From: Niveispirillum sp943370215
GTDB taxonomy: Bacteria; Pseudomonadota; Alphaproteobacteria; Azospirillales; Azospirillaceae
DNA length: 64,000 nucleotides
Direction of reading: 5' to 3'
Assembly (NCBI GenBank): GCA_943370215.1
Contig: CALRQC020000030.1
Span: forward strand, 6,862 to 70,861
The position numbers were made by a program, and so were the translations under genes. Below, piece after piece: positions 34,266 through 42,366 of the stretch. A model generated the notes under the pieces. The model saw only the letters and a program-made list of their open reading frames with translations, had not been told where the DNA came from and made no database searches. Position 1 is the stretch's first letter; each line of letters begins with the position of its first letter.

Positions 34266-36341
34266 TTACGCTTCGCGGATATCGGCCAGGAACTGACCGA
34301 TTTCACGCCGCAGCTCTTCTGCATCACGGGCCAGTTTGCCCGATGCGGTCAGCACATTCCCTGCGGCGGCACCGGTATCTTCGGCAGCTTGCTTAACCTC
34401 GATCAAGCCGCTGGAAATTTGCTGCGACCCATGGGCAGCCTGCTGCACATTGCGGGCAATTTCCGCCGTGGCAGCCCCCTGTTCTTCCACGGCGGAAGCA
34501 ATGGTGGTGGAAATCTCGCTAACCCGCCGGATGGTGGATTCGATATCGCCAATCGCGGAGACAACGCCGTTCGTTGCTGATTGGATCTGGGCAACCTGAC
34601 TGGAAATATCGTCTGTGGCCCGCGCCGTCTGCCCGGCCAGATTTTTCACTTCGCTGGCCACCACGGCGAAGCCCTTGCCGGCTTCCCCGGCGCGGGCTGC
34701 CTCGATGGTGGCGTTCAGCGCCAGCAGGTTGGTCTGGCTGGCAATGTCGGTAATCAACTTTACCACCTCGCCAATGCGCTGGGCAGCGTCGGCCAGGGTT
34801 TCCACGGTCGTGCCGGCCTGGCGTACCTCCCCGACGGCACTGCCGGCGATCCTGGCGCTTTCTGCGACCTGTCGGCCGATTTCCTGGCTGGAGGAGGCCA
34901 ATTCTTCTGTTGCGGCAGCCACGGTCTGTACATTGGCGGATGTCTGGCCGGACGCAGCGGCCGACATGGCCACCTGCTGCGTCGTCTGTTCAACAGAACC
35001 GGACATGGTACGGGCCGTGCTGTCCAACTCCACTGCCGCTGTGGCCAACATGCCGAGCATCTCTGCCGACTGTCCTTCGAAGTCGCCAATCAATGCTTCC
35101 AGTCGGATGACCCGCTGTTCGCGTGCGGATGCGGCGGCGGCGGCTTCGCTTTCCAGACGTCGCTGTTCCAGTGCGGCCTGCTTGAACACAGTCAGACCGC
35201 GGGCAATGTCACCAACCTCATCCGAGCGGTCCGCCCCTTCAATGGCAACCGACAGATCACCCCCCGCCATCTGATTGATGGCCTGGGTAATACGGCCCAG
35301 CGGGTTCACCACGCGGCGGGTGAACAACGTTGCCGGGGTAATCACGGCAGCGGCAATGGCGAGAGACAAGAGGGTTGCCAGAATGATGTTGGTCTTGGCC
35401 GCAGCCACCTCGCCCATCAGATAGTTACGACCAGTCGTGAGGGCGGCATCGCGCATATCGATGATCGTGCTCTGGTTGGCGGATTGCAGGGTGCGGAAGG
35501 CCGGAACCTCCAGTCCGGTTTGACCGTCGCTGCGCATGGCCGCTTCGATCTTCTTGTAGATATTTCCCTGGGCGGTGATGTATTTCGCGACCACCTGATC
35601 CAGAGCGGGCGCCAGCACTTGGGGCTGATCGACCTGACCGGCCAGCAGCTTCACGCGTCGCCACAGTTCATCGACCCGACCGCTCAGTTCAGCCAGCTTT
35701 TCGAACTGCTCGGGTTTTCCGGGTGCGCGCATCGTCACAAACTGGGTCATCAGCGTGCTTTTGGTGCCGACGGCCAGGCGCATATCCATCGCCACGCGGG
35801 CGGTGGATACATAGTCCCCGGCGGAATCATCAAAATCATTGACGTTGGTTTCCACCTGATCCAGCGCAGGGCTCAAGGAATCCAGCAGGGCTGTCAAACG
35901 GTTGGAATAGTTTTTCACCATGTCCTGGTCTCGCTGGGGCGCCGGCTTCGCCCCTTCGGCCATGGCGGCACTGCGCAGGGCCTCTGCGTCACGACGGAAA
36001 CTCTCGAACGCAGCGCGGGCCTTGGCCGCATTTGCCAATCCCTGTATGACCTTTGCTGCGGTCTCCGTAGCCTCCCGGCTGGCGTTGACCTGCTCTGTCA
36101 TTGTCTTGCGCAACGGCTCTTCTGCTGGCTTCTCGTTGACCAGCGCCAAGTTGATGCTACCGCGTTCGATCGCGACCAACTCCAGCACTCTGACCAGTTT
36201 GCTGGCAGCGTCGATCTGCTTCAGGGCTTCGGTACCGGCATTATAACGCGTGACCTGATTATATAAGGTCATCAGCGACATGATGATGGCGATCAGGCCG
36301 GTGATTGAGACGCAAATGATGAAGAAATTCTTAACCCGCAT
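34266..36341 (-). CDS. Methyl-accepting chemotaxis protein
   Basis: The 691-residue receptor has two membrane helices (about 7-27 and 318-338) bounding a ~290-residue, mostly helical periplasmic domain that includes VAIERGSINLALVNE, reminiscent of nitrate/HBM-type helical sensor domains. A HAMP domain (RRVVNPLGRITQAINQMAGGDLSVAIEG, about 338-395) and a signalling domain follow, with the hairpin tip SQTNLLALNATIEAARAGEAGKGFAVVASEVKNLAGQTARATDDISSQ given here only as the diagnostic core EAARAGEAGKGFAVVA. There is no C-terminal CheR-docking pentapeptide (ends FLADIREA). No other che genes are in the window. The convergent binding protein may present ligand to it (inference). Confidence 0.93.
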   Translation of the reverse strand: MRVKNFFIICVSITGLIAIIMSLMTLYNQVTRYNAGTEALKQIDAASKLVRVLELVAIERGSINLALVNEKPAEEPLRKTMTEQVNASREATETAAKVIQGLANAAKARAAFESFRRDAEALRSAAMAEGAKPAPQRDQDMVKNYSNRLTALLDSLSPALDQVETNVNDFDDSAGDYVSTARVAMDMRLAVGTKSTLMTQFVTMRAPGKPEQFEKLAELSGRVDELWRRVKLLAGQVDQPQVLAPALDQVVAKYITAQGNIYKKIEAAMRSDGQTGLEVPAFRTLQSANQSTIIDMRDAALTTGRNYLMGEVAAAKTNIILATLLSLAIAAAVITPATLFTRRVVNPLGRITQAINQMAGGDLSVAIEGADRSDEVGDIARGLTVFKQAALEQRRLESEAAAAASAREQRVIRLEALIGDFEGQSAEMLGMLATAAVELDSTARTMSGSVEQTTQQVAMSAAASGQTSANVQTVAAATEELASSSQEIGRQVAESARIAGSAVGEVRQAGTTVETLADAAQRIGEVVKLITDIASQTNLLALNATIEAARAGEAGKGFAVVASEVKNLAGQTARATDDISSQVAQIQSATNGVVSAIGDIESTIRRVSEISTTIASAVEEQGAATAEIARNVQQAAHGSQQISSGLIEVKQAAEDTGAAAGNVLTASGKLARDAEELRREIGQFLADIREA

Positions 36342-36636
36342 TTTCTGGGTTCCGTTGGTCTGTCTGGCAAGAAAACTTGCCGGAATATGGCACTGAATGG
36401 ACGCCCTTTCTCTTTTTGAATTTGCATATCGGAATTCGATTAATGGTGCGCCTTTATGAAAAGGCAGGTTTTTTCTTTTAATTTTGGATTAATATTCAGG
36501 TTTTGAAAAATAATGGTTCTTCGTGCAATTCATTTACTGACGACGGGAAAAATAAAAAAAGGCCATGGCGGGGTGCCGCCATGGCCTTTTCAGCAAGCAA
36601 CCCGATCAATTGATCGGGTTGAAAATGATAGATATA
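36342..36636. other. AT-rich gap with terminator and palindrome
   Basis: No gene. The first 170 bases are AT-rich and hold the chemoreceptor promoter. Hairpin 36561-36586 (GGCCATGGCGG / CCGCCATGGCC, 4-nt loop) is flanked by A-runs and T-runs, so it reads as a terminator in both directions; on the minus strand it has seven Ts and ends the TonB-receptor transcript. A perfect 22-bp loop-free palindrome (core CCCGATCAATTGATCGGG) occupies 36599-36620, between that terminator and the receptor stop. Confidence 0.7.
36561..36586 (-). terminator. Strong terminator after TonB-dependent receptor
   Basis: 11-bp stem with loop ggtg (plus strand); the minus-strand transcript ends the stem with TTTTTTT. 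The plus side also has TTTT, so bidirectional use is possible. Confidence 0.85.
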
Positions 36637-39465
36637 TTAATAAGTCAGGCGAACACCCAACTTACCGGTCCAGCTATATTCTTCATATTGCAGCAGCCGA
36701 TCACCATTCGGACCTTTTTGATAGGCCAGATAGGGTTCGTCACCCAGGTTTACCAGCTCGCCGAAGAGCTGGATCGTGTCATTGACCTTGTATTTGGCCG
36801 TTACGTCCCACTGCATATGGTCTTTGACGTAGCGGTCTTCCTGCGCATTCGCGCCCAGTTCGTCCAGGTAACCGCTGCGATAGGTGGTGGCGATGCGCAG
36901 GCTGATCGGGCCCTTTTCATAGCCCACCATGCCGGTCAGCGTGTTCTTGGAAGAGGCAGGCAGGGGGATGGAACGGCCCAGCACATCGCCCTTGGCATCG
37001 GTATAGGTGTAGTTCAGGGAGAAGAGCAGGCCATCCAGCGGTTCGGGCAGGAACAGCAGCGATTGCTGATAATTGGCCTCGAAACCCTTCACCGTTGCAT
37101 CATCGCCATTGATGGGAATGACGGCCTTATCATAGGCGATGCCGTTCAGGCGGCCATTCCTGAAATTGGCATCGACGATATAATCCTGGATCGTTTTGTA
37201 GAAGAAGCCGCCAGACAGCACCGCCTCGCGCGCCGGATACCATTCGGCGCTGACATCGAAGTTCCAGGCACGGTAGGGATCAAGGCCGGGATTGCCGAAG
37301 GTGCCTTCGCGCTTGCCATCCTCGGCCTCTTTCACCACGAAGCGCGGCGCGATCTTGCCGATCCCCGGCCGCACGACGGAGCGGAAAGCCCCGGCGCGCA
37401 GCAGCACATCATCCTGCACCTCATAGCGCAGTGACAGGCTGGGCAGCCAATCCGTGTAATCCCGCTTCTGGCTGTTGGGTGTCACGAAAACGGTGTCGTC
37501 CTTCAGCGTCACGCCATTGCGCTTGCTGCCGGCGGTCACCAGTTCCACCAGATTGCCGCCCAGTTTGTTGCGCGTATGCTCCATCCGCAGGCCACCAATG
37601 GCCAGCAGCGAGCCGTTTTCATAGCGCCCCATCAGATAGCCGGCATAGATATCCTCATCGACATTGTAGTCGGCGATGGCGGAATCATTCTGCGTATCGG
37701 CCTTGCTGAGGCTGAGGCGGCCGCGATTACTGACCAGGAACCCTTCCAGCCCGCGCTTGGAGGGGACGGGATCGATATCGGTGATCTGGTAGGTGGCATC
37801 ACCCAGCACATCGGCCAGGGTGAAGCTGCCAGTGATGCCTTTGTAATAATTGACGTTCTTGTCATAATCCTTTTGGCGCAACCGGGCCTTGGCGCCGAAC
37901 TTCAGATCGAACTGCCCCTGATCCAGACCGAAACTGCGGGTAATGTCCGTCTTCAGGCCCCATTCTTCATCCTGGGCATCGCTCAGGGCGGTTTCTTTCA
38001 ACTGGTAGAAGCTGTACCGGCTGGGGTCCAGGAAGCTGGCTTTGCCCGTGCCGAAATCGAAGCGGGGTTTGCCCAGGTTGCTGTAATCAAACCCGACGGT
38101 ACCCCGGCTGGAGCCGGAGCCGCTGAAGCGCTGGCGGAAGCGGCCGGGATCAAGCGACCCATCCTCCTTCTCGTTCGCCAACCCGTAGGAGACGGAATAG
38201 TCGAAAGTCCAGGCATCGGCATGGGTTTCACCCCCCGCCACCAGTGAGGTGATGGTCTGGCGTTCGAATCGATCCTTCAGGTCGCGGATGACGGTGAAGC
38301 GCTCGCCCGCCGCGCTGTCGAACTGCGCAGTGGTGGCGCTGCCAGACACCGGCTTGGCGTTTTCCATGCTGAAGATCAGCCGGCGGCGATATTCTTGATC
38401 GTCGAACCGGCTATAGAGGCCGCGCAGATACAGGTCGGTATTGTCGCTGGCGATGTAGTCGAAGGAGAGCGAAGCGCCGATGCGCGTGCGCTCCACATCA
38501 TAATCCCGATACTGCACCGTGTCGGCATAGGTGATGCCGTTGGCAACCTGCCAGCCTTCCGCCTCAATATTGTCGGTGGCGAACTTGCGCTGGTTGTAGG
38601 AAAGGCCGCCAGCCACGCCCAGCCGGTCGGTGATCTTGGTGGAAAAATCCACACTGGCCTTGGGCGATACCTGGGTCGTTTTCTCGTTATAGCCGCCTTC
38701 CAGCTTGATCCCGAGGTAGGGTTTGCTGCGTTCCAGCGCGCTGGTGGTGTTGATCTCGATGGAGGCGCCGATCGTATCGGCGTCCATGTCCGGGGTCAGA
38801 GTCTTCTTGACCTCGATGGATTCCACCAGTTCGGTCGGGATCACATCCAGTGCCACGCCGCGTATATCGGCCTCCGGGGCCGGCGTGCGCACACCGTTGA
38901 TGGAAGCGGCGTTCAGGTTCGGGTCCAGGCCGCGCACGGCAATGAAACGGCCCTCGCCCTGATCGTTCAGCACATTGACGCCGGACAGGCGGCGGACAGC
39001 TTCGGCGGCGTTCTGGTCGGGGAACTGGCCCGCGCTGTCGCGCGTCACCACACCCTGGATGCCATCGGCAGAACGCTGGCGGGAAATGGCCGAGGCCATA
39101 TTGGCACGTTGGCCGACCACCACCAGTTCCGCCATCTGGTTGCCGGTGCCATAGAGGATGTCCGCCACCACGGTGCCGGTGGCCGGTACGGTGATCGGCT
39201 GGCGCTGTTCCTGCCCGGCGCTGTAGCTGGTGCGCAATGTGTAGGTGCCGCTCGTCACATCGGCAAAGCGGAAGCTGCCATCGGCCTGGGTTGCAGCCTT
39301 GCGGCCCAGCTCGACAATCTCCACCTCGGCACCAGCCAGGGCCTGCACGCCACCATCCACGGTGACGCGGCCGGCAACTTCACCGGCCATGGCATTGCCA
39401 CCCAGGACAAGGCTGGCACTGAGTGCGGTGGCGGAGAGCAGCAGAAAACGGTTGAATGGAATAGA
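36637..39465 (-). CDS. TonB-dependent receptor, TonB-Xanth-Caul type
   Basis: Outer-membrane active transporter of about 940 residues. After a signal peptide (MSIPFNRFLLLSATALSASLVLGGNAMA) comes a carboxypeptidase-regulatory-like Ig domain (VAGRVTVDGGVQALAGAEVEIVEL ... GSFRFADVTSGTYTL). The plug follows (DQNAAEAVRRLSGVNVLNDQGEGRFIAVRGLDPNLNAASINGVRTPAPE, DVIPTELVESIEVKKTLTPDMDADTIGASIEI), then a beta barrel ending in aromatic GKLGVRLTY. Receptors of this group in Caulobacter and Xanthomonas import carbohydrates. The GTG at 39465 with ttgggg upstream is preferred; an ATG at 39486 without a good ribosome site is the alternative. No clear partner genes. Confidence 0.88.
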   Translation of the reverse strand, partial: SIPFNRFLLLSATALSASLVLGGNAMAGEVAGRVTVDGGVQALAGAEVEIVELGRKAATQADGSFRFADVTSGTYTLRTSYSAGQEQRQPITVPATGTVVADILYGTGNQMAELVVVGQRANMASAISRQRSADGIQGVVTRDSAGQFPDQNAAEAVRRLSGVNVLNDQGEGRFIAVRGLDPNLNAASINGVRTPAPEADIRGVALDVIPTELVESIEVKKTLTPDMDADTIGASIEINTTSALERSKPYLGIKLEGGYNEKTTQVSPKASVDFSTKITDRLGVAGGLSYNQRKFATDNIEAEGWQVANGITYADTVQYRDYDVERTRIGASLSFDYIASDNTDLYLRGLYSRFDDQEYRRRLIFSMENAKPVSGSATTAQFDSAAGERFTVIRDLKDRFERQTITSLVAGGETHADAWTFDYSVSYGLANEKEDGSLDPGRFRQRFSGSGSSRGTVGFDYSNLGKPRFDFGTGKASFLDPSRYSFYQLKETALSDAQDEEWGLKTDITRSFGLDQGQFDLKFGAKARLRQKDYDKNVNYYKGITGSFTLADVLGDATYQITDIDPVPSKRGLEGFLVSNRGRLSLSKADTQNDSAIADYNVDEDIYAGYLMGRYENGSLLAIGGLRMEHTRNKLGGNLVELVTAGSKRNGVTLKDDTVFVTPNSQKRDYTDWLPSLSLRYEVQDDVLLRAGAFRSVVRPGIGKIAPRFVVKEAEDGKREGTFGNPGLDPYRAWNFDVSAEWYPAREAVLSGGFFYKTIQDYIVDANFRNGRLNGIAYDKAVIPINGDDATVKGFEANYQQSLLFLPEPLDGLLFSLNYTYTDAKGDVLGRSIPLPASSKNTLTGMVGYEKGPISLRIATTYRSGYLDELGANAQEDRYVKDHMQWDVTAKYKVNDTIQLFGELVNLGDEPYLAYQKGPNGDRLLQYEEYSWTGKLGVRLTY

Positions 39466-39604
39466 CACGACCAACCCCAATCCCATTATGGTTGGGAGGG
39501 CTGTGCCGCATCCGCGTTACAAGGACATTGCAACGCGATGAAATTTTCACCTCTGGCTGATCACCCTTGTATGGGTGTTGCGCCGCAGCATCACGCCCAG
39601 GGCA

Positions 39605-40978
39605 TCAGTTGGTCATGCCGGCCCGGCTTTCCACCATCACCCGGATATCCTGGGCGCGAATCCATTCCGGTGAGCCGGCAGGCAATAGCCGCTCGGCCCG
39701 GTCGGCATGGAACTTGGCGGCACGGATATCGCCGCGTGCCAGGGCTTCCTCTGCCCGGGCATAGGCAAGCTGCGGCTGCCGGTCGGCCCGGCTATAGGCG
39801 CTGGACAGCAGGCGCCAGACCAGGGCGGAGCCGGGTTCCTGCCGGGCGGCGGCATTCAGGTGGCCGATGGCTTCATCCAGGAAGCGATCATCCCCCACCT
39901 CCAGCAGCGCATGACCCAGGGAGGAGCGCAGCAGACCGGATTCCGGGTCCAGCCGCACCGATTCCCGATAGGGGATCACGGCATCGGCGGGGCGACCATC
40001 CTCAAATAGGATCTGTCCCTTCAATTCATAGAAATAGGCGTTGTTCTTTTCCTGGGCAATCAAGCCGTCGGTCAGGTTCAGGGCCTCGCTGGTGCGGCCT
40101 TTCTGGTAGAGCGCGATGGCCCGGCCATAGCGGGCGGGCAGGGCATTGTCCTTGGCACCATAATGGCGCAGCGCCTGATCGGGCCGCAGGAAGCCCATCA
40201 GCTTGGCCACCATCCGTTCATGCTTGTCGTAGAAATCCTCCGGGAAGCGCTTGCCGTTATTCTTCGACTGGTTTTCCACGAAATAGCGGATGGCCTGGAT
40301 ACGGTTCTGGGTCAGCGGGTGGGTTCGGACAAATTCCACCTGCCGGTTTTCCGGCAGCAATTCCTGTCCGGCCAGCTTCTGCATCATGGCCAGCAGCCCT
40401 TCCGAGCTCCAGCCGTTCTTTTCCAGATAGACGGTGGCGGCGGCGTCGGCGGAACCTTCCTGGGCGCGGGTGAAGGCGAAGAAGGTGCGCATCGCCGCTT
40501 CCTGCCCGCCGCCCAGCACGCCCATGCCGACATCCGACCGGCCGGCACCCAAGGCCGCCGCCAGACCCAGCAGGGTGAAGATGGTGGCGATGGTGGCGGC
40601 ATCCGACATGGCGTCGCTGCTGCGGGCCAGATGGCCGCCGGCAATATGGCCGGTCTCGTGCGCCGTCACCCCGATCAGTTCCGGCAGGGTGGTATCCATC
40701 AGGAAGCCGGTATGGAAGAACATGTTCTGCCCACCGGCAACGAAGGCGTTCAGCGAATCCGCCCGCACCAACCCGATCGTCACCGCCTCCGGCACCACGC
40801 CGGCGGCGTTGAAGATGGGGGTGGCGTAGTCGCGCAATATATGCTCGATTTCGGTGTCGCGGATGAAACTGATCGACCGTTGCGCCATCGCTGGCTGCAC
40901 GATCAGGGTCGCCGAGATCAGCAAGGCCACGGCCGTCCTGGCAATCCGCTTTGGAACCGCAAACATGAGTCTATCCAT
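39605..40978 (-). CDS. M48 family metalloprotease with TPR tail (BepA-like)
   Basis: Periplasmic zinc protease and outer-membrane protein quality-control factor in homologues. The 457-residue protein has a signal peptide (RIARTAVALLISATLIVQPAMA), the zinc site GVTAHETGHIAGGH with the third ligand in RAQEGSADAAATVYL, and NAFVAGGQNMFFHTGFL. A C-terminal series of TPR-like helices follows from about residue 290 (YGRAIALYQKGRTSEALNL, ELKGQILFEDGRPADAVIPYRES, SLGHALLEVG). ATG 40978 follows gaggggcg; an ATG at 40966 would share bases with the divergent aminotransferase start. Confidence 0.9.
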   Translation of the reverse strand: MDRLMFAVPKRIARTAVALLISATLIVQPAMAQRSISFIRDTEIEHILRDYATPIFNAAGVVPEAVTIGLVRADSLNAFVAGGQNMFFHTGFLMDTTLPELIGVTAHETGHIAGGHLARSSDAMSDAATIATIFTLLGLAAALGAGRSDVGMGVLGGGQEAAMRTFFAFTRAQEGSADAAATVYLEKNGWSSEGLLAMMQKLAGQELLPENRQVEFVRTHPLTQNRIQAIRYFVENQSKNNGKRFPEDFYDKHERMVAKLMGFLRPDQALRHYGAKDNALPARYGRAIALYQKGRTSEALNLTDGLIAQEKNNAYFYELKGQILFEDGRPADAVIPYRESVRLDPESGLLRSSLGHALLEVGDDRFLDEAIGHLNAAARQEPGSALVWRLLSSAYSRADRQPQLAYARAEEALARGDIRAAKFHADRAERLLPAGSPEWIRAQDIRVMVESRAGMTN

Positions 40979-42203
40979 TGCCAACGCCCCTCATCCCGAC
41001 ACTAGCCATGAAAATTGGGGCGAGGGAAGGGCGCAGTTCAAGGGGCAGGGGACGAATTGGGCGGCATCGGCGCGCGGCACTGTCGCCCCTTTCATCGTGA
41101 TGGAGGTGATGCGCGCCGCCAATGAACGGGCGGCGGCCGGCGGCGACGTGCTGCATCTGGAAATCGGCCAGCCCAGCACGCCCGCCCCGCCCAAGGTGAT
41201 TGAGGCGGCGCGGGCCGCCCTGGACGCCGACAAGATCGGCTATACCGATGCCTTTGGCGTGCCCGTGCTGCGCGAGGCAATTGCCCGCTGGTATCGTGAC
41301 CGCTATGGCGTTGCGGTGCCGGCAGAGCGCATCGCCGTCACCACCGGTTCGTCGGCCGGGTTCCTGCTGGGCTTTCTGGCGGCGTTCGAGCCGGGGGACC
41401 GGGTGGCGCTGGCGTCCCCCGGCTATCCCGCCTATCGCAATATCCTGAAGGCCCTGGGGCTGGAGGCGGTGGAGATTGAGACGGGGCCGGAAACCCGGTT
41501 CCAGCCCACCCCGGCGCAACTGGCCGCACTGGACCGGCCGGTGCGCGGCCTGATCGTGGCCAGCCCGTCCAACCCCGCCGGCACCATGCTGTCCCCGGCG
41601 GCGCTGGGCGAACTGGCGCGCTGGTGCGAAGAAAATGGTGTCCGGCTGGTCAGTGACGAGATTTACCATGGAATCGAGTTCGGCCCGGTGCCGGCCCAGA
41701 CGGCGCTGGCTTTTTCCGACCGCGCCATCGTGATCAACAGCTTCAGCAAATATTTCAGCATGACGGGCTGGCGGCTGGGCTGGATGGTGGTGCCGCCGGA
41801 ACTGCTGCGCGCGGCGGAATGTCTGGCCCAGAATCTGTATATTTCCGCGCCCACCCTGTCGCAATATGCTGCCGTGGCTGCCTTTGACAGTGTGGCAGAA
41901 GCGGATGGCCATGTTGCCCGCTATCGCCGCAGCCGCGACCTGTTGTTGAACGAGTTGCCCAAGGCTGGCTTCGACCGGCTGGCCCCGGCGGACGGGGCCT
42001 TTTATCTTTATGCCGATATCAGCGGTCTGACCGATGACAGTGAGGCGTTCTGCCGCCGCATCCTGGCTGAAACCGGGGTGGCCTTGACGCCGGGGCTGGA
42101 TTTCGATCCCGCCCGTGGCCGCCATTTCCTGCGCATCAGCTTTGCTGCGTCGGAAACAGAGGTGGCGGAGGCCGCCCGCCGGCTGGTGGCATGGCGGCGG
42201 TAG
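40965..42203 (+). CDS. PLP-dependent aminotransferase, class I/II
   Basis: Aspartate-aminotransferase-fold enzyme. The 412-residue product contains GGDVLHLEIGQPSTPAPPKVIEAA, IGYTDAFGVPVLREAIARWY, VTTGSSAGFLLGFLAAFEPGDRVALASPGYPAYRN, IVASPSNPAGTMLSP, VSDEIYHGIEF and the PLP lysine motif INSFSKYFSMTGWRLGWMV, with the terminal substrate Arg in FLRISFA. The amino-acid substrate cannot be read from sequence. The only in-frame ATG upstream of the conserved region is 40965, which overlaps the divergent protease gene; a shorter start at 41098-41101 (GTG/ATG) would cut conserved sequence. Confidence 0.88.
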   Translation: MSLSIANAPHPDTSHENWGEGRAQFKGQGTNWAASARGTVAPFIVMEVMRAANERAAAGGDVLHLEIGQPSTPAPPKVIEAARAALDADKIGYTDAFGVPVLREAIARWYRDRYGVAVPAERIAVTTGSSAGFLLGFLAAFEPGDRVALASPGYPAYRNILKALGLEAVEIETGPETRFQPTPAQLAALDRPVRGLIVASPSNPAGTMLSPAALGELARWCEENGVRLVSDEIYHGIEFGPVPAQTALAFSDRAIVINSFSKYFSMTGWRLGWMVVPPELLRAAECLAQNLYISAPTLSQYAAVAAFDSVAEADGHVARYRRSRDLLLNELPKAGFDRLAPADGAFYLYADISGLTDDSEAFCRRILAETGVALTPGLDFDPARGRHFLRISFAASETEVAEAARRLVAWRR

Positions 42204-42228
42204 AGTCTGTCTGAAATGCTTTCCCTTT

Positions 42229-42313
42229 CCGTCACCCCGGCGCAGGCCGGGGTCCAGGTTCGTAGAGCAAAGTGCTTGTGCCCCCTGGACCCCGGCCTGC
42301 GCCGGGGTGACGG
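42229..42313. repeat. Paired REP-like element (30-bp inverted repeat)
   Basis: Arms at 42229-42258 and 42284-42313 are exact 30-bp reverse complements with a 25-bp spacer. The arm differs from that of the 20460-20581 element at 3 of 30 positions, so the two are the same dispersed family. Located between the convergent aminotransferase and TonB-receptor genes, where it may also act as a terminator. Confidence 0.85.
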
Positions 42314-42366
42314 TGGGTACTCAACCTGAAAACGACAGACGCTGCCGCCTTCCGCCCCAATCTTCT

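Noticed and set aside
42229..42313. CRISPR-like repeat
   Set aside because: Only two inverted, not direct, repeats with one spacer; no array and no cas genes.
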